64,000 bases of DNA from Saprospiraceae bacterium (GCA_021739645.1 JAIPBL010000008.1:43544-107543); one strand, 5' to 3'; positions 27,387 through 37,017 are shown, counted from the stretch's first letter. The notes: generated by a model not told the origin, from the letters alone. Program-made: numbers and translations.

Positions 27387-27426
27387 AAGGCCGGCCTCCC
27401 TGATTGGGGTGCCGGCCTTTCTTTTT
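27387..27426 (+). terminator. Rho-independent terminator of the TonB-dependent receptor gene
   Basis: AAGGCCGGC pairs perfectly with GCCGGCCTT, followed by TCTTTTT, 21 bases after the stop. Confidence 0.9.
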
Positions 27427-27579
27427 AGTTGAAACACTCGCTTTGCAGTTTGCCAAACGGTACGTTTTTTGAAAAAAAGCAGGGTATCCCTCCAATACTC
27501 GTTGTAAAAAAATGGAACAGCGTAGCCTTTTCACCGTATTTTGCCAGCGTAATCCCCTCGTAACTCAGCACCCAAATAG

Positions 27580-29562
27580 ATGTCCAAACTTCTGCTCACA
27601 TTTTCTAGCCTATTTTTACTGTTGCCTTTGTTTGCGCAGCAGGAACCAGCTACTATCCAAATCATTCCTGACGAATACGCCAAGATCCATCACCAAGGTG
27701 AAGTTGCCTTACTCAATTTGAAATACAAGGAAGCACTGTCTTATTTTAAGAAAGTGCTGAAAAAATTCCCTGATTTTTCACCTGCTTTGCGGAGTTCTGG
27801 GGCTTGTTACGAGTTGATCGGGGAGTTGGAGGAGGCATCTTTTTGCTATGTAAAAGCTTTAGAAAATAGCCCCAATTTCTCAAGGGCATTATATTTTGAA
27901 TGCGGCAAGATCTACTACCAATGCGGAAAGTACGAGCAAGCTTTGAAGTATTTCGAGCAATTTGATAGTTTGAAAAGTATGCCTCCCACCATGTTTGCCT
28001 ACAACGGCCTTGAAGAGGGAAAGGTCGAGGAAAGCTACTACGCACAGTTGGAAAACAACCTGCGTTCCTGTCGTTCCGCTACCGATTCGCTTCAGTTTCT
28101 TGGCATAACGGCTGTCGAGAACTTGGGGTCAGCTATCAATAGCAGGGGGGATGAGTACTTTCCATTCCTCACCAACGATGGCAACACCATCTATTTCACT
28201 AGCCGAAAAAACGATGATGCGGACGAAAACCTATACATGGCTACCCGCCCAAGAGGTAACTGGAAATCATCCGAGCCAGTCAGCGATTTCAACACCAGCG
28301 CCAATGAAGGCATGGTGACAATGGTTCGGGATGGTCGCCGCTTGTTTTTCACGGCTTGTCAACGCCCTGAGGTCCAAGGCACATGCGATATTTGGGAGGC
28401 AGTGACCGATGGTCGGCAAATTACCCAGGCTAGCCCAGTTCTGGGGTATGCAAACAGTGATGCTTGGGAATCACAGGCCAGTATCAGTTGCGACGGCAAC
28501 ACGCTTTACTTCGCAAGTAGCAGGGAAGGTGGATTGGGCGGCACAGATATTTGGATGAGCCAGCGTAATCCTGATGGACGATGGAGTGACCCCAAAAACC
28601 TTGGGCCAAGCATCAACACAGCAGGCGATGAAGAAGCGCCATTTATTACCAATGACAGCAAGGTTCTTTACTTCTCCTCGACAGGGCATCTTGGACTGGG
28701 GGAGCAGGATATTTTCGTGACGAGGCTGCAAGTGGATGGCACATGGAGCTTCGCCCGCAACCTTGGCATGCCCGTCAATTCGGCTTACCGAGAGCTGGGG
28801 ATTTTCCTGACCGCCGATGGCAAGTCAGGATATTTTGCCTCTAACCGCAAAGGCGGGCACGGTGGCATGGACATTTACAATTTCAAACTCCCCAACCAAT
28901 TGGCCAGCGACGCAATAACCTACCTGGAAGGATATGTCAGGGATTCCATTACGCAAGTGCCAATTGCATGTACCGTGATGGCAAAAGGGCATTTACCAAT
29001 CAAAACTGGCGACGATGGCCGATTTTTTCTTTGCCTTCCGGCAAACGACACTTTGCAGGTAGAAATCCGGGCAGATGATTACCATGCCTACAAGAACCAA
29101 TTCGAGGTGCCAAAATGGGAAAATCGCACTTCCTATCATATAAATCTACTGCTCGACCCGCTGTTCCGATTGCCAGCCTACACGGAGGACTTACTGGTTG
29201 AAAAGGGCGTATCGCTTCCTGTGAAAAATTCAACTAACAATGTTCACCAGGAAATCCTTTTTGATTTTGACAAAGCAGAACTAAAACCTTCGGACGTTGA
29301 CAAATTGGAAGCATTTTTCAAAAATACCTTCAACGGTAAAACCATAGAAAGTGTTGAAATCGTTGGGTATGCTGACGATATTGGCACAGATGCTTACAAC
29401 CTAGCTTTATCCGAAAAAAGAGCCAAGGCAATTGGTTTAGTATTAAAAAACAAGGGCATTCAAGTGGACAAGGTTTATATCGAAGGTAGAGGCGAAAGCA
29501 ATGACGGCCGCCCTAATTGGCAAAACCGAAAAGTGGACGTGGTGGTTAAACTGGCGAAATAG
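27580..29562 (+). CDS. TPR / PD40 propeller / CRD / OmpA protein, PorE-like T9SS component candidate
   Basis: 660 residues. Signal peptide MSKLLLTFSSLFLLLPLFAQ without a lipobox cysteine. In order: TPR repeats (about 30-130; ALLNLKYKEALSYFKKVLKKFP, YYQCGKYEQALKYFEQF), PD40/WD40-like propeller blades (about 195-440; repeated FLTNDGNTIYFTSRK and GG.DI.), a carboxypeptidase-regulatory-like domain (about 448-520; YLEGYVRDSITQVPIACTV), and an OmpA peptidoglycan-binding domain (about 550-660; ILFDFDKAEL, VEIVGYADDIGTDAYN, LSEKRAKAI, NRKVDV). This order is that of PorE, the periplasmic T9SS component of P. gingivalis, and the window encodes four T9SS cargo proteins. Similar OmpA proteins with other roles exist in Bacteroidota, and PorE itself is a lipoprotein, so the assignment is tentative. 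Confidence 0.85.
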   Translation: MSKLLLTFSSLFLLLPLFAQQEPATIQIIPDEYAKIHHQGEVALLNLKYKEALSYFKKVLKKFPDFSPALRSSGACYELIGELEEASFCYVKALENSPNFSRALYFECGKIYYQCGKYEQALKYFEQFDSLKSMPPTMFAYNGLEEGKVEESYYAQLENNLRSCRSATDSLQFLGITAVENLGSAINSRGDEYFPFLTNDGNTIYFTSRKNDDADENLYMATRPRGNWKSSEPVSDFNTSANEGMVTMVRDGRRLFFTACQRPEVQGTCDIWEAVTDGRQITQASPVLGYANSDAWESQASISCDGNTLYFASSREGGLGGTDIWMSQRNPDGRWSDPKNLGPSINTAGDEEAPFITNDSKVLYFSSTGHLGLGEQDIFVTRLQVDGTWSFARNLGMPVNSAYRELGIFLTADGKSGYFASNRKGGHGGMDIYNFKLPNQLASDAITYLEGYVRDSITQVPIACTVMAKGHLPIKTGDDGRFFLCLPANDTLQVEIRADDYHAYKNQFEVPKWENRTSYHINLLLDPLFRLPAYTEDLLVEKGVSLPVKNSTNNVHQEILFDFDKAELKPSDVDKLEAFFKNTFNGKTIESVEIVGYADDIGTDAYNLALSEKRAKAIGLVLKNKGIQVDKVYIEGRGESNDGRPNWQNRKVDVVVKLAK

Positions 29563-29613
29563 GCAACTTGCATTTAGGCAATTTGCCGACTAACCATCAA
29601 AGGATTTTCGCTT

Positions 29614-29621
29614 TATTTTTG
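29614..29621 (+). promoter_or_regulatory. Possible promoter -7 box for the CAP lipoprotein gene
   Basis: TATTTTTG followed by CATC matches TAnnTTTG; the ATG is 40 bases downstream. Confidence 0.45.
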
Positions 29622-29661
29622 CATCAAAATTTATAACAACTTAAAAATAAGCACTTCAACA

Positions 29662-30159
29662 ATGGCAAATAAATTCACCTCTGCACTCTTGCTAATCGGA
29701 TTTATCCTCGCTGCTTGCAGCGACAAAGGTGATGACACTTCCTTTTTCCCGGATGCGCCTGCTACACCTGACAAGGTTAAGCTTGTGAATCTGGTGAATG
29801 CTTTCAGGTTAAAAGGCGAGACTTGTGGAGGGAGTAGTTTTTCGGCTACTGTGCCTGTGACATGGAACGATACATTGGCGACGGTTGCCAGAAAGCATTC
29901 TGAGGACATGAATGCCAACAACAAGCTCAACCACACTGGCTCCGATGGCTCTTTTGTTGATGACCGAATCACAGCATCTGGCTACGTTTACAGTTTTTAT
30001 GCTGAAAACTTGTTGAAAGGTGGCGCTACAGAAGAAGAAGCAATCAAGGCTTGGCAAGAAAGTGCAGCGCATTGTGAAAATTTGATGGACACAAAAATCA
30101 ACGAAATTGGTGTAGGAACGGCGGGACCTTATTGGACAATGGTGCTTGCAAGTCATTGA
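29662..30159 (+). CDS. CAP (SCP/PR-1) domain lipoprotein
   Basis: 165 residues. A lipobox LAAC at residues 16-19 follows a hydrophobic signal, so the protein is a lipoprotein. The CAP domain covers about 33-165: LVNAFRLKGETCGG, VTWNDTLATVARKHSEDMNANNKLNHTGSDGS (the conserved histidines), YSFYAENLLKG, EAIKAWQESAAHCENLM and a terminal NEIGVGTAGPYWTMVLA. These are the four signature blocks of bacterial CAP proteins. Their biochemical activity is generally unknown (lipid binding or proteolysis has been proposed). It is followed after 86 bases by msrB and may share transcription with it. Confidence 0.9.
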   Translation: MANKFTSALLLIGFILAACSDKGDDTSFFPDAPATPDKVKLVNLVNAFRLKGETCGGSSFSATVPVTWNDTLATVARKHSEDMNANNKLNHTGSDGSFVDDRITASGYVYSFYAENLLKGGATEEEAIKAWQESAAHCENLMDTKINEIGVGTAGPYWTMVLASH

Positions 30160-30245
30160 TTTGGGAAGTTTTCTTAGAATATTCTTAACAGCCAAAACTA
30201 AAACTGGATTCCTTTGCGTATGTTTAACTGATTCACTTAAACATT

Positions 30246-30773
30246 ATGCGCATGAAAATCTTAGTAGCTTTATTTCTTACCTCAGCATTAATGCTGTCTG
30301 CTTCCTGTAATCAAGCTCAGACCATGAAGCGACAAGGTGCTTCTGACCAAACATTTATTCTTACCCCAGCAGGCGATACCATTCAAAAAATAATTAAGAC
30401 AGAAGAAGCATGGAAAGCAGAACTTACTCCCCTTCAATACAATGTGCTTAGGCAAGCAGGCACAGAGCGGGCATTTACAGGCGAATATTGGGACAACCAT
30501 GAAAATGGTCTCTACCATTGCAGGGCATGCAGCTCACTACTTTTTGACGCTGCAACAAAATTTGAATCGGGAACTGGCTGGCCCAGTTTCTACAAACCAA
30601 TCTTTGATGCAGCGGTGTTAGAAGTAACTGACAATTCGCTAGGGATGGTTCGAGGCGAAATCCGTTGTGCCGTCTGTGATAGCCACCTCGGTCATGTTTT
30701 TGATGATGGCCCAAAGCCTACTGGAATGAGGTATTGCATGAACTCGGCAGCTTTGAAATTTGAGAAAAAGTAA
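30246..30773 (+). CDS. msrB: Peptide-methionine (R)-S-oxide reductase MsrB, lipoprotein form
   Basis: 175 residues. The signal peptide ends in LSASC (Cys21), a lipobox, so this is an envelope MsrB that repairs R-methionine sulfoxide in exported proteins. The zinc site has two CxxC pairs (Cys92/Cys95 in CRACSS, Cys141/Cys144 in [15 protein letters not shown]). GTGWPSF (109-115) is the substrate-binding block and [10 protein letters not shown] carries the catalytic Cys164. The N-terminal part [27 protein letters not shown] is typical. Start may be Met1 or Met3. Downstream and convergent is a photolyase, another damage-repair enzyme. Confidence 0.95.
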   Translation: MRMKILVALFLTSALMLSASCNQAQTMKRQGASDQTFILTPAGDTIQKIIKTEEAWKAELTPLQYNVLRQAGTERAFTGEYWDNHENGLYHCRACSSLLFDAATKFESGTGWPSFYKPIFDAAVLEVTDNSLGMVRGEIRCAVCDSHLGHVFDDGPKPTGMRYCMNSAALKFEKK

Positions 30774-30788
30774 GTCCCGAAAAAACAG

Positions 30789-32138
30789 CTATTTTCTCAA
30801 ACCAGCTTTGTAAACTTCCAAACAACGGACCCTGGCCATTTTGTGCTCCACTATGGGTTCAGGGTATTCAGAAGTACCATATTCAGGCACCCATTTCTTG
30901 ACATATTTTAGGTCTTTGTCAAATTTCTCTTGTTGTGTTGTTGGGTTGAAAATCCTGAAATAAGGCGCCGCATCCGTACCGCATCCAGCCGCCCATTGCC
31001 AGCCGCCATTGTTGCTGGCAAGGTCGTAGTCCAGCAGTTTTTTTGCAAAATAAGCCTCTCCCCAACGCCAGTCAACTAGCAAATGTTTGGTGAGAAAACT
31101 TGCTGTTACCATGCGAACCCGGTTGTGCATGTAACCCGAGTTGTTGAGTTCACGCATCCCAGCATCCACAATTGGGTAGCCCGTTTTGCCCTCGCACCAA
31201 GCTTGAAATTCAAGTTCATTATTGCGCCAGCAAATCGCATCGTACTCTTGCCTAAAGGGTTGCCCTACAACATGGGGGAAATGGGCTAAAATCATGGCAT
31301 AAAAGTCCCGCCAAATGAGCTCGTTTAAGAAGGTTTTGTTGAGGGAAAACGCCCCCAAGGCCTTCTCTCGGATACTGATGGTTCCAAACCGGAAATGAAC
31401 CCCAAGCTTAGAAGTGCCATCCTTGGCCGGGTAGTCCCGAGTCTCGTTGTATTGCCGAATGATGCCTTGAGGTATGTTTGAAGGAGGAAATGAAAGGTGG
31501 GCAAGCTCAAAACCCATTTCCGATAGTTTTGGCAATGGCAACGGATTGATTTTCAGGAAGTTATCGGCGTATTTCAGGGTGGGATAGGGCTTTAAGTAAT
31601 AAGAAGCCTTGACATTTTCGCCATCGTTGTTTTTCCATTTCGTAATTCTGGAATCTAGCTTTGCCAGCCATTTTCGATGGTATGGTGTGAATACTGTATA
31701 GGGTAGTCCGTCGTCTTTCAAAACTTCATTTTTTTCAAAAATCACATGGTCTTTAAAGCTTTGAAAAGAAATTCCTTTTACGGCTAGCAGCGCTTTCACG
31801 CCCTCGTCACGTTGAATAGCATAAGGCTCTAAATCATGGTTGATGAATACCTTTTCTATCTGATAGGTCTGGGCGATTTGTTCCCAAACTTCGAGTGGTT
31901 TGCCATATTTCACCAGAATGGTGCTGCCATGCTCGGCCAGTTCTTGATATAATTTTGTTACTTCTTGATGAATGAACGTGACCCTTGGGTCGGTCTGGTT
32001 TTCTAAGTCGTCCAAAATGTCTTTGTCGAAAATGAAGATGGGGAGAATGGGAAGACCAGCCTTCAGGGCGTGAAACAGTCCGGCATTGTCCTGCAATCGC
32101 AGGTCTCGACGAACCCAGAAAATATTTACCTTTTGCAT
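30789..32138 (-). CDS. phrB: Deoxyribodipyrimidine photolyase
   Basis: 449 residues, normal class I CPD photolyase length. N-terminal alpha/beta domain: NIFWVRRDLRLQDNAGLFHAL (4-24), ILPIFIFDKDIL, and YGKPLEVWEQIA. C-terminal FAD-binding helical domain: LGVHFRFGTISIREK, FLNELIWRDFYAMILAHFPHV, GKTGYPIVDAGMREL.NSGYMHNRVRMVTASFL, LLDYDLASNNGGWQWAAGCGTDAAPYFRIFNP. It splits UV-induced cyclobutane pyrimidine dimers using blue light; the antenna type cannot be read. Presence suggests a habitat exposed to light. A divergent, possibly separate promoter faces the GNAT-nitrilase gene. Confidence 0.95.
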   Translation of the reverse strand: MQKVNIFWVRRDLRLQDNAGLFHALKAGLPILPIFIFDKDILDDLENQTDPRVTFIHQEVTKLYQELAEHGSTILVKYGKPLEVWEQIAQTYQIEKVFINHDLEPYAIQRDEGVKALLAVKGISFQSFKDHVIFEKNEVLKDDGLPYTVFTPYHRKWLAKLDSRITKWKNNDGENVKASYYLKPYPTLKYADNFLKINPLPLPKLSEMGFELAHLSFPPSNIPQGIIRQYNETRDYPAKDGTSKLGVHFRFGTISIREKALGAFSLNKTFLNELIWRDFYAMILAHFPHVVGQPFRQEYDAICWRNNELEFQAWCEGKTGYPIVDAGMRELNNSGYMHNRVRMVTASFLTKHLLVDWRWGEAYFAKKLLDYDLASNNGGWQWAAGCGTDAAPYFRIFNPTTQQEKFDKDLKYVKKWVPEYGTSEYPEPIVEHKMARVRCLEVYKAGLRK

Positions 32139-32193
32139 GGAAAAAAAATTGGCTGTCTAACAATGGAGATGAAAATAGGTTTTGAAAAAAGAG

Positions 32194-32201
32194 CAAATCT
32201 A
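32194..32201 (-). promoter_or_regulatory. Possible promoter -7 box for the photolyase gene
   Basis: TAGATTTG on the minus strand, 55 bases before the photolyase ATG. Confidence 0.35.
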
Positions 32202-32301
32202 TTCATAGAATGTGATTCCACAGTTTTAAGGAAAAAGGAAAACAGCAAGTTCTGGAAGGAGGGTTGAAAAGAAAAAATAGATGATTTGTTTGCCTTTTCC
32301 A

Positions 32302-32309
32302 TATATTTG
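32302..32309 (+). promoter_or_regulatory. Possible promoter -7 box for the GNAT-nitrilase gene
   Basis: TATATTTG followed by CAG matches TAnnTTTG; the TTG start is 54 bases on. Confidence 0.45.
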
Positions 32310-32363
32310 CAGCCACTTGCAAAGCACTAAAATGCATTTAGCTACACTTTAAAAATAAAGAAC

Positions 32364-33887
32364 TTGATACAGAAAATAGAATTAGAACTTATTAAAAAAG
32401 AAGACTATCAAGAGGTAAAAGAGACAATGATTGAAGCGTATCATACTATGCCCGATTCGTTTTGGAAGGAACACCATATTAGTGCTTTGATTGAAAAATT
32501 TCCTGAAGGGCAAGTTGCGCTAAAAGTTAATGGCCAAATCGCTGGTTGTGCGCTTGCGATTATTGTCAATATGGACGACTTTAAAGATTCTCATACCTAC
32601 AAGGAAATAACGGGGAATTATACTTTCGATACACATACAAATAATGGGGACATACTCTATGGAATTGATGTCTTCATCAGACCCAAATACCGGGGAAATA
32701 GGCTTGGTAGGCGATTATATGAGTACCGCAAGGAATTATGTGAAAAGCTAAATTTGGAAGGTATTGTTTTTGGTGGCAGAATTCCCAGCTACCATAAACA
32801 TGCTGACACTTTGAGCCCCAAGCAGTACATTGAGAAGGTTAAACTTCGGGAGATCCATGACCCGGTGCTTAATTTTCAATTGTCCAACGACTTCCATGCG
32901 ATTAAAGTCCTCAAAGGCTATTTGGAGGGAGATAAGGCTTCACAGGAATATGCTGTATTGTTGAAATGGAACAATATCTATTATGAGAAGCCAACCAAAA
33001 ATATCAATGTTTCAAAAACAATTGTTCGGCTTGGACTGATTCAGTGGCAAATGAGGCCATACAACAGTCTCAAAGAACTCATGGAGCAGGCGGAATATTT
33101 TATTGATGCGCTGAGTGCATATAAAAGTGATTTTGCATTATTCCCTGAATTTTTCAATGCGCCTTTGATGGCAGCATACAATGACCTTGGAGAGGCAGAA
33201 GCCATTCGAAAGTTGTCAGAATATACCCAGCCAATATTGGAAGAGTTTTCTAAGCTTTCTATCTCCTACAATATCAATATTATCACCGGAAGCATGCCTG
33301 AATTGATTGACAATGTGCTATACAATGTTGGTTATTTATGCAAAAGAAATGGAACCATTGAGCGATTTGAAAAGCTGCACGTCACACCTGATGAAGAAAG
33401 AATCTGGGGGATGAAGGGTGGCAATAAAATTAAGACATTTGACACAGATTGCGGCAAGATTGGAATCCTGATATGCTATGATGTCGAGTTTCCAGAGTTG
33501 AGTAGGCTTTTGGCCTTGGAAGGTATTAGTATTTTGTTTGTGCCATTCCTCACGGATACCCAGCATGGTTATTCGAGGGTAAGGCATTGTGCCCAAGCTC
33601 GGGCAATCGAAAACGAATGTTATGTGGCCATTGCAGGCAGTGTTGGCAACCTGCCAAAAGTGCACAACATGGACATGCAGTATGCGGAGTCTATGGTTTT
33701 TAGTCCTTGCGATTTCTCGTTCCCTCCTGATGGAATTGTATCCAAGGCCACACCCAATACCGAAATGGTCCTGATTTCTGATGTTGACATTGACTTACTG
33801 AAAGAGCTGCACAACTATGGCGCCGTGAAGAATTTGAAAGATAGGCGAACCGATATTTACGAAGTAAGGAAACTGGGGATGAATTAA
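32364..33887 (+). CDS. GNAT acetyltransferase fused to a carbon-nitrogen hydrolase (nitrilase superfamily)
   Basis: 507 residues from a TTG start; the first ATG (codon 22) would cut into the first GNAT strand. Residues about 1-215 form an N-acetyltransferase domain: IDVFIRPKYRGNRLGRRLYEYRKELCEKL carries the acetyl-CoA-binding R/Q-x-x-G-x-G/A-like loop. From 222 (IVRLGLIQWQMRP) a nitrilase-superfamily domain follows with the Glu-Lys-Cys triad visible: FPEFF (Glu262), EKLHVT (Lys337) and LICYDVEFPE (Cys371). These two-domain proteins occur across bacteria as presumed amidases of unknown substrate; the hydrolase would cleave an amide and the GNAT part may acetylate or sense the product. Confidence 0.9.
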   Translation: MIQKIELELIKKEDYQEVKETMIEAYHTMPDSFWKEHHISALIEKFPEGQVALKVNGQIAGCALAIIVNMDDFKDSHTYKEITGNYTFDTHTNNGDILYGIDVFIRPKYRGNRLGRRLYEYRKELCEKLNLEGIVFGGRIPSYHKHADTLSPKQYIEKVKLREIHDPVLNFQLSNDFHAIKVLKGYLEGDKASQEYAVLLKWNNIYYEKPTKNINVSKTIVRLGLIQWQMRPYNSLKELMEQAEYFIDALSAYKSDFALFPEFFNAPLMAAYNDLGEAEAIRKLSEYTQPILEEFSKLSISYNINIITGSMPELIDNVLYNVGYLCKRNGTIERFEKLHVTPDEERIWGMKGGNKIKTFDTDCGKIGILICYDVEFPELSRLLALEGISILFVPFLTDTQHGYSRVRHCAQARAIENECYVAIAGSVGNLPKVHNMDMQYAESMVFSPCDFSFPPDGIVSKATPNTEMVLISDVDIDLLKELHNYGAVKNLKDRRTDIYEVRKLGMN

Positions 33888-33943
33888 CTGCCCATGTCAG
33901 CATGACAATTCTCATTTATCCCCAACTTGGCACCTTGCTTTGA

Positions 33944-33951
33944 TAAATTTG
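33944..33951 (+). promoter_or_regulatory. Possible promoter -7 box for the DUF389 gene
   Basis: TAAATTTG followed by CAA, 45 bases before the ATG at 33997. Confidence 0.4.
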
Positions 33952-33996
33952 CAACCGTATAACCGTTCCTACGCAAACTGGCTATAAATTCACGGC

Positions 33997-35289
33997 ATGA
34001 ACAAATTGCTAAAATATTTTGACCTTCATCGGGGCGAGGAAAATAAAAAGGAAGTATTGCTAGATGTAGTCTCTAATGTAACTTTTAGGGGCGCAAACCT
34101 GTGGATTCTCGCCTGTGCCATAGTTATCGCATCTATCGGGCTGAACCTAAACTCCACAGCAGTGGTAATTGGTGCGATGCTTATCTCTCCACTGATGGGC
34201 CCAATTGTTGGCGCTGGCTTTGCGCTGGGGACTTATGATTTTACCCTACTTAAAAAGTCATTGATAAATCTCTTTATAGCGACCACAGTAAGCCTTGTTG
34301 TAGCAAGTTTGTATTTCTTGATTAGCCCTTTCAAAGAGACGCAATCCGAATTGCTTTCAAGAACTTCCCCGACCATTTACGATGTACTAATTGCGTTTTT
34401 TGGCGGATTGGTAGGGGTAATTGCCATTACAAGGGTAGAAAAGGGCAACCCAATTCCAGGCGTGGCCATTGCTACGGCTTTGATGCCCCCACTTTGCACG
34501 GCTGGCTATGGCATCGCCATCGGTAATTGGCCCTACTTTTTTGGCGCTATTTACCTCTATACCATCAATTGTTTTTTTATCTGTATCGCTACTTTTATTC
34601 TGGTTAAATATTTAAAGTATCCGGTGAAGAAGCATATTGACCCAGTTCATGAAAGTCGGATAAAATACGGTATTTCATCCTTGATATTATTGATGATTAT
34701 ACCCAGCTTTTATTTGGCCTATAATCTTTATATTGAAAAAGGGTTTGACCAAAGAATAGAACGTTACATTAATGAAGAACTTGTGGCCAAGGGCTATACC
34801 GTAATCTATAAAAAGACAACTTTCGATGCAGACCCGAAAAAGATTGAGCTGGCCTGTTTGGAAAAATTTAGGGAGGAAGAAGTGGTGATGCTAAATGAAA
34901 AACTTAAATACTACGATATTGAGAATACAAAATTGATGATACGACAAGATACTACTGACTTAAAAAACGATATTCTAAATGAAATCGGGCGCAACCAAAT
35001 TGTCCTAAACGAGAAGGATGTAATCATAAAAAAGCTCCAACAAGAATTGCTAAGCAATAAGTTCGAAAACGCTCAGGTCTTAAATGAATGCAAAATACTA
35101 TTTCCAGAAATTAGAAATCTGTCATTGGCGAAGCACACATTTAATGAAAGTACGGATTCTTCAAAAGTGGTTGCTGTTATGATATATGACAGCGTGAATG
35201 AGTTAGATTCAATAACTTCAATGAAACTGGGCAGTTGGCTAAAGACCAAGCTAAGAATGAGTGATATGGAGCTTTATAGGCAAAAATAA
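33997..35289 (+). CDS. DUF389 (TIGR00341-type) integral membrane protein
   Basis: 430 residues. The first 250 hold about six transmembrane helices with the DUF389 signature: NSTAVVIGAMLISPLMGPIVGAGFALG (about 50-77) and GVAIATALMPPLCTAGYGIAIG (about 155-176). A C-terminal soluble part (about 265-430) has a coiled-coil-like stretch (NEKDVIIKKLQQELLSNKFENAQV). DUF389 proteins are widespread and lack an assigned function; the duplicated P-x-x-G/C-rich membrane loops recall transporters. It stands alone between the GNAT-nitrilase and the convergent pentapeptide-repeat gene. Confidence 0.9.
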   Translation: MNKLLKYFDLHRGEENKKEVLLDVVSNVTFRGANLWILACAIVIASIGLNLNSTAVVIGAMLISPLMGPIVGAGFALGTYDFTLLKKSLINLFIATTVSLVVASLYFLISPFKETQSELLSRTSPTIYDVLIAFFGGLVGVIAITRVEKGNPIPGVAIATALMPPLCTAGYGIAIGNWPYFFGAIYLYTINCFFICIATFILVKYLKYPVKKHIDPVHESRIKYGISSLILLMIIPSFYLAYNLYIEKGFDQRIERYINEELVAKGYTVIYKKTTFDADPKKIELACLEKFREEEVVMLNEKLKYYDIENTKLMIRQDTTDLKNDILNEIGRNQIVLNEKDVIIKKLQQELLSNKFENAQVLNECKILFPEIRNLSLAKHTFNESTDSSKVVAVMIYDSVNELDSITSMKLGSWLKTKLRMSDMELYRQK

Positions 35290-35340
35290 GTTTTACTCAG
35301 TCAGGTATATTTCGCCAAACGCCAATAGTATTTAATCCAG

Positions 35341-36888
35341 TCATTTGCAATCACCCTTCAAGCCAGCCAATAATTGTCGATTAAACGCTAATTCCTCTAT
35401 CATTTCGGAACCATTCGGTCGGACTTCCCAAAGCATCTGTTGAATGGGATTGTATTGTATCCACATGGTTGTATTGGCAATATTTAATTGGTCGGTACCA
35501 AGTCGATATAGCCAGATTGTGTCCAAGGCGATTCCAAGGTCTTCCATTCCAAAAGGATTCTTTGACGGGTAAAGCGAAAGGGATATGCCCTGCTGCCTGG
35601 CTTGTAATTGTAGTGCCTTTACTTTCGGGCAACTTTCTACCAAAGCCTCGATTGCGGCATTGCAGCTTCTCATTTTCGCCAACGAAGAATTGGTGTCAAG
35701 TCGAAGGACATACACGGAATCCATGACAAATCCTTTATTGCGAATTTCAAGGCTAGGTTCATAAATGTCACGCAAAAAACGCAGGCCTTTCACTTCCAAG
35801 TGCTGCAGGCTGTCAATCCAGCCGATAGAAAGAAAGTAGCATCCTTCAAGGTCAACATCCACCAATGATGCCTTTTGCAACTTTATGTTTTGGAGGTTGG
35901 TGCCAGAGAAATCACCATCAAGATGAATCTGGCGCATATCCGCATGACTCAGGTCACCGTCATGCATGACGATTTTCTCCATTCGGCTTTCACGAAGATT
36001 GGCGCCAGAGAGGTTTATTCCATTTAAAATAGTGTTACGGAAAGTAGCCTGTTCGAGCCATGCGCCGGTCAAATTGGCATTGCTAAGGTCTGCGTAATTG
36101 AAATTGGCATTGGAAAAGGAGGAATGCGATAATTGTGCACCTCGGAGGTAGGCTTCCGAAAAGTTTGCTTCCCGGAGGTCGGCGTAATTGAAGTTGGCAC
36201 GAGCGAAAATCTTGTCGTAAGTAGTATTATCGAGATTGCTGTTTATCAGCGAAAAAAGCAATTGGCCACGTTCTGGACTGAGTTGTCGGGCAGTGAGGGA
36301 GTCATTTTCTAGGTACCGGTATGGGCGCATTGATTGGCTCAGGGATACGATTCGCCCGATCAACGCTTCACTCAGCGTTCGGCTTTGATTGCTCTGCAAT
36401 TCAATGTCCATTTTGTCCATGATGTTGCTCATGAACAAAATGAGCGAGCTGCGGCGGTTACCTTCTTCTAGGTTTATTTGTTGGTCAAGCCGTTCGTTTT
36501 GCCTGCCAAGGAGTTGGTTTTGTGTGTCCAGTTCTTTGTTTTGACGGCTGAGAATCCAGGTCTGAACAATCAGGATAAGCATGGGAGCGAAGCCAATGAT
36601 GACGGCAAATGTGCCGATTCTCGTTACTCGCCAGATGAAATGGGTCAATAGCTCTGCAATGGTATCCTTGGACACCTTGCCGCCGGGTAGCTCATCGAGC
36701 AGCTTTCGGAAGCTGATTTTTAGTCCCTTGCCCACGAGGAGCCGGGTAGTGGTTCCACTAACGATTTTGCCTACTTTTTCCCCGGTGGTCTGAGCAGCTT
36801 TACGAGCTTCGAGCTCGGCCTTCAATCGCAGGTTTTCGAGCTCTAGCTGGCGCAGGCGGTCGCTGTTGTCATCTGATGTTGTATGCAT
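35341..36888 (-). CDS. Membrane-anchored pentapeptide-repeat protein
   Basis: 515 residues. An N-terminal coiled coil (about 9-32; RLRQLELENLRLKAELEARK), an amphipathic region, and one transmembrane helix (about 92-113; GTFAVIIGFAPMLILIVQTW) precede a second coiled coil (about 114-142; repeats of QN.LL.RQNERLDQQ). Pentapeptide repeats with A(N/D)LxX periodicity run at about 228-355 (NFNYADLREANFSEAYLRGAQL, YADLSNANLTGAWL, INLSGANLRES), forming a right-handed quadrilateral helix. The last 150 residues are unassigned. Pentapeptide proteins act as structural or interaction modules, and the membrane-coil-repeat layout suggests a scaffold. No partner gene is adjacent. Confidence 0.85.
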   Translation of the reverse strand: MHTTSDDNSDRLRQLELENLRLKAELEARKAAQTTGEKVGKIVSGTTTRLLVGKGLKISFRKLLDELPGGKVSKDTIAELLTHFIWRVTRIGTFAVIIGFAPMLILIVQTWILSRQNKELDTQNQLLGRQNERLDQQINLEEGNRRSSLILFMSNIMDKMDIELQSNQSRTLSEALIGRIVSLSQSMRPYRYLENDSLTARQLSPERGQLLFSLINSNLDNTTYDKIFARANFNYADLREANFSEAYLRGAQLSHSSFSNANFNYADLSNANLTGAWLEQATFRNTILNGINLSGANLRESRMEKIVMHDGDLSHADMRQIHLDGDFSGTNLQNIKLQKASLVDVDLEGCYFLSIGWIDSLQHLEVKGLRFLRDIYEPSLEIRNKGFVMDSVYVLRLDTNSSLAKMRSCNAAIEALVESCPKVKALQLQARQQGISLSLYPSKNPFGMEDLGIALDTIWLYRLGTDQLNIANTTMWIQYNPIQQMLWEVRPNGSEMIEELAFNRQLLAGLKGDCK

Positions 36889-37017
36889 GCTTCATTGAAT
36901 TTTCCTGAAATCTTGGGTCGCTCAAATATGGTTGTAAACATAAAGAAATCTAAATTCGCCGCCATTATTTCCCATTTATCTTTGCCGTGCAACCCCAGCC
37001 AACCTTTCGGAATCCTT

